Below are positions 44,058 to 55,333 of a DNA stretch of 64,000 bases, piece after piece. This DNA is from Wolfiporia cocos (taxonomy: Eukaryota; Basidiomycota; Agaricomycetes; Polyporales; Phaeolaceae), in assembly GCA_029448655.1 (NCBI GenBank), contig JACCLO010000021.1, forward strand, positions 62,001 through 126,000. The letters run 5' to 3'. The translations under genes and the position numbers were made by a program. Under the pieces are notes generated by a model. That model did not search any database and had not been told where the DNA came from. It was given only the letters and a program-made list of their open reading frames with translations. The stretch's first letter is position 1. Each line of letters opens with the position of its first letter.

Positions 44058-44420
44058 CCTGCCATGACTATATCCATCCTCTGTAATCCTGCAAATAATA
44101 GATCCGTCCTCTTTGGTCCTGCAATTCACATGTCCGTCCTCTTTGGTCCTGAAAATATTATTTTGGTCCTCTTTGATCCTGCAACTAACATGTCAGTCCT
44201 CGTTGATCCTGCAAATAACATGTCGGTCCTCATTAATCCTGAAAATAGTATTTCAGTCCTCGTTGATCCTACAAATTATGTTTCGGTCCTCATTGATCCT
44301 GCCAGTACCCTGTGTGTAGTATCTGCTCGTATCTACATATATCTACCGAGCTACTATTTACAGTAGTTAGCAGACTAGATATGAGGGTTCGTGTTTTGCC
44401 GATGTCCACTGCAATTGTCT
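44058..44420 (+). repeat. Transposon terminus with eight 30-bp tandem units
   Basis: From 44058 to about 44300 the unit CCTGCAAATAACATGTCGGT plus CCTCATTAAT repeats about eight times at exact 30-bp spacing. A unique segment with GCTCGTATCTACATATATCTAC follows, then the transposase start at 44452. Inverted partner at 40120-40468. Confidence 0.78.
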
Positions 44421-44451
44421 AGATTCTACGTACTATCACACTCTCCTTGTC

Positions 44452-45568
44452 ATGGGAAATAAGAAGATTAGTGAGGACATGAAATACTGTGCCCTACGGC
44501 TGCGGAATAATGGCTGGGACGAGGACGATATTTTAGCAGTCTCACGTAGCAGTCTCTACCGCTGGCAAAAAATCTTCCGCGATCTCGGCCAGGTCGTCAA
44601 ACCTCCATCACCATTGCGAGGACGTACTCGCATAATTACTTGCGCTGTGATGGACTCTATTCACTTACTGTACACCAATCATCTTGACACATACCTTGAT
44701 GAGCTTGCTTTCTGGCTGGCTATTCACCACGGCATCTCAATCTCAGTCTCAGCGCTACAACAAAACGTACAGGAGGCAGGGCTTACACACAAGCTACTTC
44801 AGAAGATTGCGGCAGAGAGGGATGAGGAGCAGCGAGCTGCATGGCATGATGAGATTCGTGACAACAACTTTCCGGGGACCGGTGCAGAGTTCATCTTTGT
44901 GGATGAAACTAGCAAGAATGACCACACATACAATAGGCATTATAGGTATTCACTTTGCGGTGAGGCCCCAAAATTAGTTGATGTCTTCATGCGTGGGGAC
45001 CGGTACTCGTTAGCCGCTGCGTTATCGCTGGATGGGTATATTGCCGCAAAGGTTGTTCCGGGGTCATTTGATTCCCAGGCATTCTACAATTTTATTGTCG
45101 AAGATGTTGTGAGTACTGTTATCTTCGTCAGTTATTTGCTGGCATATTCTGTATTCTAGCTGCCACAGATGAAACCATGGCCCGATGAGCGCTCAGCGAT
45201 TGTCCTGGACAATTGTCGGATCCACTATGCGGAGAATTTAGCTGAAGTTGTTCGTGCAGCAGGTATGTGTATCAGCTTGATATTCATTAGCATATACTCA
45301 TGAGCTAGGCTGCCTATTGATATATCTTCCCCCTTATTCACCTGATCTCAATCCGATTGAGGAGTTGTTCAGCACATGTAAGTCAGCCTGTCCCCATCCT
45401 AGCATGAGAAGTCACAATGCTGCCACAGTGAAGAAATTCATTTGCTGCCACGGTGCACAGATACGGGCTGAGGAGGATCCAAAGGCAGCATTGTTGGAGG
45501 CATGTGGTTGTATTACAGCAGAGATGGCTCATGGTTGGTTCAAACATGCCGGTTACATTATCGAATAG
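44452..45568 (+). CDS. Tc1/mariner-type transposase, DD34E, intact
   Basis: Cut-and-paste transposase of the DDE_3 type. Exons 44452-45108, 45160-45262 and 45309-45568 join in phase to 339 residues with stop at 45566. The N-terminus (MGNKKISEDMKYCALRL, then SRSSLYRWQKIFRD) is a helix-turn-helix DNA-binding region. Catalytic blocks are EFIFVDETSKND, then IVLDNCRIHY and YLPPYSPDLNPIEELFS, leaving 34 residues between the second Asp and the Glu. Both introns are GT-AG, 50 and 46 bp. The 30-bp repeat terminus lies just upstream. A matching right terminus was not found after the gene, so mobility of this copy is uncertain although the enzyme looks complete. Confidence 0.88.
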
Positions 45569-45648
45569 TAGCTATGTATCAGTGAGATGATACATATTAT
45601 CTTGTACAAAGCAGGACGGGACATAAAATGTGATAACACTGGATCGTA

Positions 45649-47408
45649 TCACACAAAAGAACCACTTGTGACATCAGCAAGAAAAGCCCTGTGTGCTGCA
45701 AGAAAATGTCCCCATGCTAGGTGCGTAAACTTCCTTTTACCCTCCCACTCCTCTCATGGAAGGGTCTCGACATTGGTGTCTCCTGGAACAGCATCCATTG
45801 CACAGAGCTTCGCTTGGTCGCTGTCAGGGATATGGTACTTGTTGCAGAATTCTTCAAGAGACACTTGGCATGGGAGCCTGACCGGAGCAGCAGGAGCTGG
45901 AAAGGCAGGGTTTAGAGGTGGAGCATATGGAGCAGCATGTGGAAGCATCAGCTGAGGCATAGGAAAAGGAAAGACACCAGGATGGAAATGTGGGGCAAAA
46001 AGCATGGCAGGGTTCATCATAGAAGCAAAGGGATTGAATTGTGATCCAGGAACTGAAGCTGTTGTTGCTGCAGGCATTGATGCAACAGCCTGAGTGGGCA
46101 TCTTGAGTTTTTGGTGATCTGAGAAATGGACAGATACTGGTGGCGCATCAAGCAATGCCATCTTCGAAGCCTGTATTTGAGGTTACACATTAGGTGCAAA
46201 CATCAGACATTGCCCTGTCACATACAATTGCATTAGCCCAAACCTTCAGTCGAAGATCAGTGAGCTCCCAGTATCATCCCTTGTCTTTGTAGATGTGCTT
46301 GTTCGGAAAGAGAGCACCATGATTATTTTCAGGGTAACACTTGAGCAGCTCCACTATGATTGGACCACAGACTTCATTTAGACCAGCCTATATGCATGTC
46401 AAAATAGCACCATTCATTAGAGGACTGCAGTACATACAATCTGCAGACGTACAGGCAAGGTGGTAGGCATATCCCTATTCTCGTCAAGAGAAAATAGCCT
46501 ACAGATCTGGTTGGGGTCACCAGTGTCCCAGGGCTGGATGGCGAGCATGGAAAATCTGATGTTAGCAAATGAGAGCTGCTATGACAGTGACATACCTGGT
46601 CATGATTGTTCTCAGACTCACCCAGCTCAGGCATATGGATCTGAATGACCAAGTCCCTTGTATGCTCACTGATGGCTTGCATCATTGCTTTGTAGCCATT
46701 CGTATCACCAAGAGGTTTGGGTTTTGAATTAGCAGGCTTGTCAAAATGCCACTGGATTTTGTTTAGAACAAGACACTCAAGACGGCAGGGCAAAGTCTTA
46801 GCAAGCTGAGTTTTGAGCGAAGAGAAGCTATCATCGACAGTGAAAAAGAATGGCCCACACTGTATAGGCATAGGGTCTGTAGCCTTAGAGCCCCACCATG
46901 CACACGAGGTGCTGCCAGATGCAGTCAAGCCTGTGGGTAAGACATAGATATATGCAGTTACTTTTTCAGTCAATGAATCAGCTTCATCCGAGGCACAGAT
47001 TTCTTGGTGGGCTGTTCCTTAGTGCCTTCAGAATCAGCAGACCAGCCCCTTCTGAGCTTGCCCTTCTGAACAGCTGACTTGCACTTTGACTCCACCACTT
47101 TGCGCCATGCCTTAGCGGCCACAATCTTAGCCTGTTTAGCTGCAATATGTGGCAGTACTTGGAAGTATTTATGGGCTATTCATATGAGAATGACAATATG
47201 GAACTGAAATCATTAGAATCTCACTGCCTACACTCAATTCTGCTATTGCTTCCAGGATCTGTTCATTGAAGGTGCGTGTATTGTAGTCACTACTAGAATC
47301 TAGTTCATCGAACTCATTTTCGTCGATTTCTTCATTGGAATTTTGTGGCATAGGAGTAGGTATTCTATCAGGAACTAGCTCGTCTTCATCTGCAGAGGGT
47401 AAGGACAT
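45649..47408 (-). pseudogene. TE-associated hypothetical gene with premature stop
   Basis: Multi-exon gene of unknown function near the right end of the 42.2-47.6 kb element. Exon 1 starts at 47408 (MSLPSADEDELVPDRIPTP), acidic. A Lys-rich exon follows (TKQAKIVAAKAWRKVV at about 47135). Next is an exon at about 46925-46590 (PCRLECLVLNKIQWHFDKP, TRDLVIQIHMPELGE), a short one at about 46545-46440, one at about 46378-46280 and a last at about 46170-45649. The last exon is Pro/Ala/Met-rich, then SLEEFCNKYHIPDSDQAKL, a SAM-like helical segment. A TGA replaces the Trp expected after VETLP, while the same frame continues EEWEGKRKFTHLAW and stops only at 45649. The join near 46980 is also irregular. 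It is probably no longer functional. Confidence 0.55.
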
Positions 47409-47654
47409 ATTGATGTCAGGAAAAAGTGCTTGAGATGAAGGAGTGCCAGTGCATGATACGGGTGCTTACAGGCACTTATGGGCTCAGAACATTGGCTCGG
47501 AAGATTGACATGTTGAAACAACATCAACATGCAAAAAAAAATTGACAAGTGTCATTATATTTCAGAACAACTGTAATGGCAGTTGTGAGATGCACGGTTT
47601 TTGCTCAGTAATAAGCACAGTCCCTCAGAGAGCATGCAAATAGAAACTTGTAGA

Positions 47655-48142
47655 TTCATGTTATCACACGCTGGTGTGGACCCAATACAATTCTCCAGCC
47701 GTAATGCAATAACCATTGCGCCAAAAGGGCACAATGCCAACTCTGTTGGCATCGGTGGGTCTCAGTACTTAAGCTATTATGGCACATGGTCGTGACGTGC
47801 TCGTGACATCACCTCCCCTTCTAGTTTCATCGTCCCGATGAAAGACCATGGGCTGGGGCCCTCAGGTTGGAGCCTCCCAGCGAATCTTCCCACACTTAAG
47901 CACACCCCCCGGAAGCGCTCGGCAATTCAGTCCGAGATTCCTCAGCCTTGGTTCGAGAGGGGTTCGAACCGTCGACCAGGTAGAGTTGGCATTATATCAC
48001 GCGCTGGTGTGGACCCAATACAATTCTCCAGCCGTAATGCAATAACCATTGTGCCAAAAGGGCACAATGCCAACTCTGTTGGCATCGGTGGGTCTCAGTA
48101 CTTAAGCTATTACGGCACATGATCGTGACGTGCTCGTGACAC
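47655..48142 (-). repeat. Tandem pair of tRNA-like (SINE) repeats
   Basis: Two direct copies of about 150 bp (47662-47812 and 47996-48142). On the minus strand the second has an A-box-like TGGCACAATGG (48046-48056) and a B-box-like GGTTCGAACC (47961-47970). The first copy lacks the B box. A true tRNA cannot be folded around these boxes, so a tRNA-derived SINE is likelier. Confidence 0.5.
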
Positions 48143-49617
48143 ATGTACTACAGATTGGCACAACTACCTTAAAAGTTGAATGGTTTTGAAGCAAGAAGGA
48201 TATCTATGATGGCACCCTGTTGCATACAGGGGCCAGTACAGGGCCTACTGTCTGCTGTCCTTGATCTTACCATATGTCCACAGCCCTTCAAAGACCCTGA
48301 TGCAACATTCATTGGTCAATAACATATTGTTCTCCAGACAGGCACCAGTTCAATGCCATCTTGAATCAGATCACCAACCTGAAGGAGGTGAGCAAGCATG
48401 AGGATCAAAAGAAGGAGATGGCAGACATGATCAAGCAGGACATGCTCATCAAGATCAAGGGCCAGTGCCTGCTCAGGCTGCCTGAAGTGTTTGTGTGCCC
48501 AGCACTTGATGGGAAGTGTCTTCCTGGTGAGGTGAAAATGGGCTGTGGTACCAGTTACTGATGGGCTCACAGAAGATTGGTGTGCACTTGGCATGGCTGA
48601 AGGCCCATGGCATCCCTGAGCTGATGTGCAGCACAGATATTCTGTTCAGCAATGTGAAGCATCTGTTCTTCCAGCCATGCAACCATGAGGTGACTGAGGC
48701 AATGTCTTCATGATGTGACTCCCATCTGATTTAGCAAGTCCCTTACTTGATTGGGCAACATCTTCAATCATACCATATGGTGTATATTCAATCTGTCATT
48801 CTTTCAGTCAGCTCTTGAAAGTTGGAGTCAAGTACTATAAAGGCTAGCTCTTGGGGCTGTCAATGCATTCATCCTTCTCTCCCTCAACTGGACCTTCGCT
48901 CTTCACAAGTGTACCATCCACCTCCAATACAGCACCAGCCTCTCCTGCACCTTACATGACACCTCTGCTGATGTGAGGTCCTCACCTGCTCCCTGGTCCA
49001 CAGTGTGCATGTACCCATTGACACCCTTGTTCACAGTGATGTGCAAGCAGGTACATCATCTTGCTCACCAACCCCTGCTGATGCCTCCTCCCCACTCACA
49101 TTTTCCTGCCCTTGTGAAGCAGAGGTTGTGGTCTTCACATGCAACCCTGCTTGCTCACTGTATGTGCAGCTCTTCTATTGGTTTCTCCCTCTGCACACCC
49201 TACTAAGCCCTGCTTCATTCTATTGCCATTATGCTAATGGGAATAGTTGCCATGACAGAACCAAAATGCTGAAAGCACTCACTTGGATACTATTTACCCT
49301 CACTTCCCAATCTCTGGTGCATTGACTGTCATGTCTGCTCCCTTAATATGTGCATATATGCACTATCCTCCTCCCTGATGTTGACCATTGGATGTGCCAC
49401 AGGCTTGGGAGATGTGCAACATGCAGATGCAGCTGTCCATCCTGAATACAGTGCGTGTGGGGTGACATTGACGGAGCACTCAGGGACCTGCACACATGCT
49501 ATCTGAGCACCACTGAGGCACAGGAGGGGTTCCTGCTCTTCCAGCTGTGCTGCCACAAGTTCATCAAGCATGTCCTGGCCACAAGTGCAGTGCTCCAGGT
49601 AGAGTTTCAGTGCCACA
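48143..49617. repeat. CpG-depleted repeat tract
   Basis: Between 48181 and 49440 I find a single CG dinucleotide. Part of it (48725-49395) is the inverted relative of 43385-43905, which retains CpGs. Short ORFs such as 48361-48561 are fragments of decayed coding sequence that I cannot identify. Confidence 0.65.
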
Positions 49618-50239
49618 GATGCATCTTTAGAGACACCGCAGATGCATCTGGGGCACTCTAAGTCATCGAAATTAGGCGCCCGTTGGTATCAAAATAAAGT
49701 GTTGCAAGCCGGGAATTGAACCAGGAACCATAAGACCTCAGCGAAATGACAGCTGAAACCACTCAGCTAAAGCAGCTGGTGAAAGGGAGATCTTATGCAA
49801 ATATATAGTCAGTTGATATAATAACGGTCATAATAAAATTTAACATTCTGTCAGTAAGCTCAAGTGTTCCTTGAACTCAGGATGCATCTCTTTAGTGATG
49901 TATCCCACAAATCTGCAATGAGGGAAGGATGCTGTCATAAATTACCTACAGGGCAATATGGAACATTGCACTAAAGTGTGACTTGACAATTAACAGCTAT
50001 GGCGATGAAAGGACATAAAATGGATCATATTTACAAGTATGTGACTGCATACCAAGACCATTTAGCGAAGTGGTACAGGTTGCAACTTCGCTAATCCCGG
50101 GTCAGGTGTTCGAACCCTGCACAGGTATTTCTTGTGCAGATGTATCTTATTTTATTCAGATGCATCTATGCAGCACACTTGGGCATTAAGATTGCTTAGA
50201 GTGCCCTAGATGCATCTATGGTGTCTCTAAAGATGCATC
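49618..50239. mobile_element. MITE with about 45-bp inverted ends carrying two tRNA-like units
   Basis: GATGCATCTTTAGAGACACC at 49618 recurs inverted at 50239, with GATGCATCTGGGGCACTCTA-type continuation on both sides. Inside are two tRNA-like units. One is on the minus strand at 49702-49780 (A box TAGCTGAGTGG, B box GGTTCAATTCC). The other is on the plus strand at 50050-50130 (A box TAGCGAAGTGG, B box TGTTCGAACCC). No target duplication is clear. Confidence 0.55.
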
Positions 50240-50949
50240 TCCAGCACTGAAGTCCCTCGCTTCAGCACTCAAAGGACTCGGAGAAGGATGTGGAGCACAG
50301 GGCCATGAGCACTGAGATGGGGGTGGATGGTGTGATGCTGGAGCTGAATGGAGAGGGTGCAATGGATGTGGATGACCCTTCACCTGAGGCCCTGTCACAA
50401 TCTGTGCTGGGGGACGTACCAACCAGCGCACACATGACACTCATGTGCATCTACTGACACAGTACATGTACTGTGCTACCGGCCCTGCCAGGGAACCCTA
50501 TATCCAATGCCTGTATGCAATAGTGGATGGCATCCACCCCCTATAGCCCTTGGGTCAATCAGCTGTGCTGACCAACATTGCTGAGGTGACAAGGCCCAGC
50601 AAGGTAGTTGAGGTAATAGAGGCAAGGCTAGCATGCAGGAAGTAATGAGTAAAGCCCCATTGTTGAGAATAACAAGACTGGGGAGTAAGCCCCAGTCATG
50701 CTATGGTAATATACATGACCAAAAGCAGAGATGTAGTAACTACCCTAAAGTAACTGGTCCATGCAAAGCCCTGGCACATGACCTAGTAACGAGTAACTAA
50801 TGTGATGCTAGCATGTTATACTACAGTGACTGTCATGTGATGTAGCTACTACCACCCACACCTATCTAATCAGACAATATGTCATGTATCATGTGATGTA
50901 CCCCAGGAGGCACCCTTCCATAATGCTATCAGTATTCCCCCTTACACGC
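50240..50949. other. Dec ayed repeat DNA
   Basis: Contains a stretch near 50655-50710 (ACTGGGGAGTAAGCCCCAG stem) related to the leader of the gypsy element near 21003. Probably the remains of a gypsy interior next to the following LTR. Confidence 0.4.
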
Positions 50950-52175
50950 TGTCACAGAGTTGTGGCATTTTAGGCATTTTCCCGACATTTCTAGCAATTA
51001 TCTTGGGGTTTACACATCTAACCAACACCTATCCGACACCTGCCATCTGGAATACTAACCTTATGGTTATTATCCCGCCCAAGTCCTAAGACCAGCGCTT
51101 ACACGCTACTAAGGCACCATGACTCAGCCTTACACGCTAGTCATTCATCCTGACAATGCGGCTAGAGCAATGCCCATCGTCATACAAACGTCATAGCCTC
51201 AGCACTAGTGGACGCCCACAAGCTTCCATCAGTACTTCTGATTAGAAGAACACCTCGTGCATCAGCTTTGACGATTGTCCAGCTAAGATCCCACCTCAGT
51301 ATCTAAGCCTATTGGCTAGTCTCACAACAGGCCATATGGAACCCGGTGAATACCAAGTTCCGGGCTTCTGCCATCACGGCAATAGCCAAACACTGGTATC
51401 TCGCCCAATGGCAGATCCCTCTCACTGTTCTGGCCTTTGGCCCTAACAATCCCTGTGTCACAGATTATACAAGGGTATAGATCGCAGACGTTATGGAGCA
51501 ATGACTAGGGAATATTACCGGTATAACCTGAACAAGGCTACCCATAGACGCTTAGCGTGGGAATATGGACTGCAGATATAGCCGGACCCTTGATAACAGC
51601 CAAGCTGTTATCGTAGCCCTTTTGGGGGAGTAGCTATTACACCACTCATTGGCACGCTGCATTGGGTCCGCGGCGCATCCCATGATACCCCGGTACTTCA
51701 GCATTGCCAAAGAACCACATCATCGGTCTTCGACCAATGGCATTCATGCCTCATGCTTCGTGCTGAGTCATAGGGTAATCAACCATCCAATGGCATTACC
51801 AACGCATCCACCGCATTACCGGCTATGCTTATACTGGATCATCTGATCCATCCTTTCTCTCTGGATACCACATGGTAACCATCATGCTCTCTCGTACTAT
51901 AGGATAATCCATTAGGGATTCCCATGGTCATTGTAGATAGCATTCACGGTAACATTGGCATCAAGCCACATTCCCTTTCTTAGTAGATCTATACAGTAGG
52001 GTAACCATTAGGGTAACCGCATGTATATAAGCTAGGGACTTATGTCCTCTATCTTCAGATCTATTATTCTCGGCTAGCACCTGAGATTACTACCTCTTTT
52101 GTGCTTGATTCGTTATCTTATCATCTTTCCCACACCTTCAGGATAGGTGGTGAGTCCCACAGTGAGTCTGTGTCA
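50950..52175 (+). repeat. Probable gypsy-type solo LTR
   Basis: TGTCACAG at 50950 to CTGTGTCA at 52175, 1226 bp. The flanks CACGC (50945-50949) and CATGC (52176-52180) differ by one C to T change at a CpG. The promoter-like CATGTATATAAGCT near 52020 is shared with the LTR at 59573. Confidence 0.55.
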
Positions 52176-52304
52176 CATGCAAGACGTATGGCCCCAGTGG
52201 AAACTGTAAAGTGGAAGGTGGCAAGTGAGGCTATGCCACAGAATAAGTCTGTGACATCTACCTTCTTTCCCTTCCTGCTTGTAGCAACTCATACTGACAT
52301 GCTC

Positions 52305-52917
52305 TGTTATGGATCAAATATCCGTTCAGCATGAATAACTAAGTCGAGTTACTCAGTGTATCAAGTAGCACACTACTTGTTGGACTCCACAGAGTCAGAG
52401 CGTTGATATACAAGCTGTAGGCTTAATTGCTCAAGCCTTTGAGAATGAGTATAAGATCCTTGTAATTCAACAAGGTCGAGCTGAGGAACTCAGCCGGTAT
52501 TTACATCAGGTTATATACTACGATTCATTAATTGGGGTCATAGTGTCCTTGGTACTGCTACTATTAACTCCATTGTACTAGCAGTATAAGGGACAAGGAG
52601 AAGAGTGCTGTGGTTGAGCACAACAAGAGATGAAACATAGAACTACTGTGGTTAGACACAGAATATCAGCTAGAACACGATGCGAACATGGAGAGTGGGC
52701 ATAGGGTTGTTATACATGAAACAGGGCCTACAGTTGCACAGAGGCCCCTAGAAATAAAGCGCATGGTGCAGCGGTTAAACGCTAAGTCCTTATACACAGT
52801 GAGGCATCAAAGAGGATATCTGAGTGTACCTGGTAAAATCATAACACATACACTTTTAAAAATATATAGAGAGTATTCTGTAAACCTCATTTTTGCGGTT
52901 TAACATCTTCCATAACA
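52305..52917 (+). repeat. Degenerate copia-type LTR
   Basis: Starts TGTTATGGATC, like TGTTACGGGTC of the LTR at 25020. It shares the ACAACAAGGTCGAGCTGA block and neighbouring sequence at about 52465-52520. The right end (TAACA at 52905 or 52917) is uncertain, and no target duplication is clear. Confidence 0.55.
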
Positions 52918-53131
52918 CAAATACAAATGAATCTGCCTCTAAAGACCTGTGATTCCAGTGTATTCAGCTTTCCCATGGTGAGTTGCTCCAGGTCAGGCAT
53001 GGTAAACCAAGCTACCACTATCATTGATTTCTTTATGCTTGTTGTAGCAGTTAGTTGCCTTGACGATTTGCAGAAATTGTGTGTAGAATTTGCATTATAT
53101 ATATTTTGATTAGTTGAAAGGAACTGTTGCC

Positions 53132-53212
53132 ACTATGGCTCAGTTGGCTAATGTATGCTGTGATGCTCTTGTTCTTATCTGCACTAAGGTCCTTGGTTTG
53201 AATCCTGGATGT
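53132..53212 (+). repeat. tRNA-like SINE unit
   Basis: A box TGGCTCAGTTGG at 53136 and B box GGTTTGAATCC at 53195, spaced as in tRNA promoters. The stems do not pair well, so it is not called a tRNA gene. Confidence 0.45.
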
Positions 53213-53349
53213 ACCATTTTATTGTCACCGTAGATTAATCTGCCGCAGTTAGCAGATTAATCTGTGTGCAAACCTAGCTCACAACTGCCATTTCTTAAGT
53301 GAAGGGAAGTTGGCAGATTAAGATAGTTGACTGAAACTCTACGCTGCCT

Positions 53350-53625
53350 AGGCGACCGCTACTGTCCTCACAATATCAAGGGCCTCAGATAAGGTCCTTG
53401 CAATATTGATATTGAGGGCCTCAGGTGAGGTCCTTGCAATAGCAAGGACCTGGGCGCGGCATCCTTGCAAGAACGCATCCCATAGGCGCTTGCTATTGCG
53501 CGGACCTGCTACTATAAGGGGGTTATACATGACTATACCGGTTCCGCTACATTTACAGGACCTGCTAGGTATATCTACATAGATACGAGTAGATCTACGG
53601 TCTCGCACTTTGCTGATGCAGAAGT
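53350..53625 (-). repeat. Inverted partner of the 42297 repeat
   Basis: The reverse complement carries the same TATTGCAAGGACC units, CAGGTCCTG and GTATCTATGTAGATATACC block as 42297-42535. Confidence 0.65.
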
Positions 53626-53936
53626 GTTGCTGAAACGATAAATTACGGTCTCCGAATTGTTGACTTTCTCAATTCGTTGTGTGTGCAATGTTCAGTGATT
53701 GGACTAATCAGTGACATTTCACATTTTAACCGACTAGCATACTCAGCAATTGATGTTGTTGCATTCTCCGGCTCGTCCAGGATCATTGTAAGCGGGGTAT
53801 TTGGGCCATACTGTCACATGCGGGACTGTATATATACAGTGGCTCATAGGTAGAAAATACTCAGCACGTTCACTCTCCTCATTGACTCACGACCAAACAA
53901 CTAATCTCCTCCCTTACCCATCTAAATAATATCGTG

Positions 53937-54275
53937 ATGATGAAGTACCTTGCAGTTCTTACCGCCCTCGCCGCAGCCTGCTATGCACAGACAGGCCTTG
54001 TCATTGAGACAAACACGAACGGCACGGTCAGCCCAGGGCAGAATATGACCGTCGTGGTACTCAAGCCGGTTCGTTTATCTTTCACACACGCTTGTTGACC
54101 GTGAAATGACCTATAGGACCTAGGGCACAGGTGTAACGCCGTGGGTATGACTGGTTCAGGAGGTAATATGCGCATTATCATAGGTATAGTGCTGATGATA
54201 GTAAAATCATTACATTGGGACTTTACGCTGGTATTCAAAATACCGCAATGCTCTACTTGACCGCCATTCAGACAT
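53937..54275 (+). pseudogene. Decayed small secreted-protein gene
   Basis: Exon 1 (53937-54065) is intact: two start codons, signal peptide MKYLAVLTALAAACYAQ, then TNTNGTVSPGQNMTVVVLKP and a GT donor at the same place as the gene at 54946-55333. After the likely acceptor near 54120 the reading is broken by stops, with only scattered similarity to exon 2 of the partner. A TATATATA box lies at about 53830. It is an inverted paralogue of the intact gene 1 kb away. Confidence 0.65.
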
Positions 54276-54945
54276 GAATACAGCAAACCCCTCAAAGACC
54301 CATAAGAAATTTCCGACCAAGTTACGGCATCAATGCACGTGTTGCGGAGCATATTCTCCTAAACTATCCGAGCATATATTTACATTTTTCATCGTAAGGA
54401 TCAGTGCCCGAAGTGTGAGTTATTGTAGACATTGCGGGGTGATTATACCGATTGCACAAGCGTAGCTGAGATTACTAGTGCACTTCATTGCGACTGGTGT
54501 GCGATTGTCGACTTATCAGCTTGCTCCGTTTAATAAGCCAGTAGCTAAAAAAGCTATATAGTCACGGTGCATCCAGCGTGATATAGGTTCAAGGTTGCGC
54601 ATGATCCGACTTACGTTTCAACATGGTCTTTGCACACTTGACAAGTAGGAAAGGTGTGAAAGCTGTAGTAGCTACAGCCTAGCCGATATTAGATGATCAT
54701 AGCATACATCTAGTGCAGTCTCCAAGCAAAGAACGACACAGACAAACTCCAACCACCACCACCCCCACACCAGGCGACCCTCTGATATGAGCTTCTAAGC
54801 AATGCTCATGGCAATGAAAGAAGTCTGCATGATCACCGCATCACCCGAAGCCATCTAGATGTCCACTTAGCACTTTCGGACAATCCAATACCGATGAGGA
54901 CTCACCTCGCCAAGTGCAAAGCGTGTCACACTCAAAGCCACCTGG
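54276..54945. other. Spacer between the two secreted-protein genes
   Basis: No recognisable coding content. Confidence 0.4.
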
Positions 54946-55333
54946 TCACCAGACCTTGACGGTGAAGTTCTGGTTCTGTGGAAAGGCGGCGTCGCTACCG
55001 TATTTAGGGTTGAAAGGCCCGTAGTAGAGCACGTTCCCAAGGTCCTGAGTGATGTCCCAGTCCTTCTGCGCGTGGCACTCCCCGTTGGGGCACGAGGTCA
55101 TCGCAATAACGATAGCGACTTCGGTTGTGGGCCCAGACTCCGTCTATCACCAAAGTCATGCGTAAATGAGTGGCAGATCTATGCACGATTGCGGAGTAGG
55201 TACACACCGGCTTGCCAACCTGGACGGTCATCTGCTGGCCGGGGCTGACCGTGCCATTGGTGGACGTCTGGATAGTGAGTCCCTGGGCGAGGCAGGTCGC
55301 AGCGAGGGAAGCGAGGACGGCGAAGTACTTCAT
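54946..55333 (-). CDS. Small secreted protein
   Basis: 107 residues from exons 55333-55208 and 55143-54946, with a 64-bp GT-AG intron in phase 0 after VQVGKP. The signal peptide MKYFAVLASLAATCLAQ is followed by TIQTSTNGTVSPGQQMT, a start seen in many fungal cell-surface and GPI-type proteins, although no C-terminal GPI signal is present. Exon 2 has MTSCPNGECHAQKDWD with two cysteines and DLGNVLYYGPFNP, and ends FTVKVW. Function unknown; an extracellular beta-sandwich is plausible. The decayed inverted paralogue is at 53937. Confidence 0.78.

Larger units (their letters stand above)
42167..47577. mobile_element. Composite element bounded by long inverted repeats
   Basis: The left end (42167-42280: ATTACAGTCGTTC, TGACACTTGTCAATTTTTTTT, ATCTTCCGAGCCAATGTTC) recurs inverted at 47460-47577. 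Gene 45649-47408 lies just inside the right end. Other elements (42297-42535, 42599-43238 and the Tc1-like unit) are nested inside. No transposase of matching type was identified, and no target duplication could be assigned. Confidence 0.55.

Noticed and set aside
44058..44305. CRISPR-like regular array
   Set aside because: Units are directly adjacent with no unique spacers, and the genome is eukaryotic.
44016..44366. 116-codon ORF with NPANNMSVL repeats
   Set aside because: The 30-bp unit is a multiple of three, so the tandem repeat keeps a frame open by itself.
50050..50130. Functional tRNA gene
   Set aside because: A and B boxes are present but acceptor and anticodon stems do not pair; it is embedded in a MITE.
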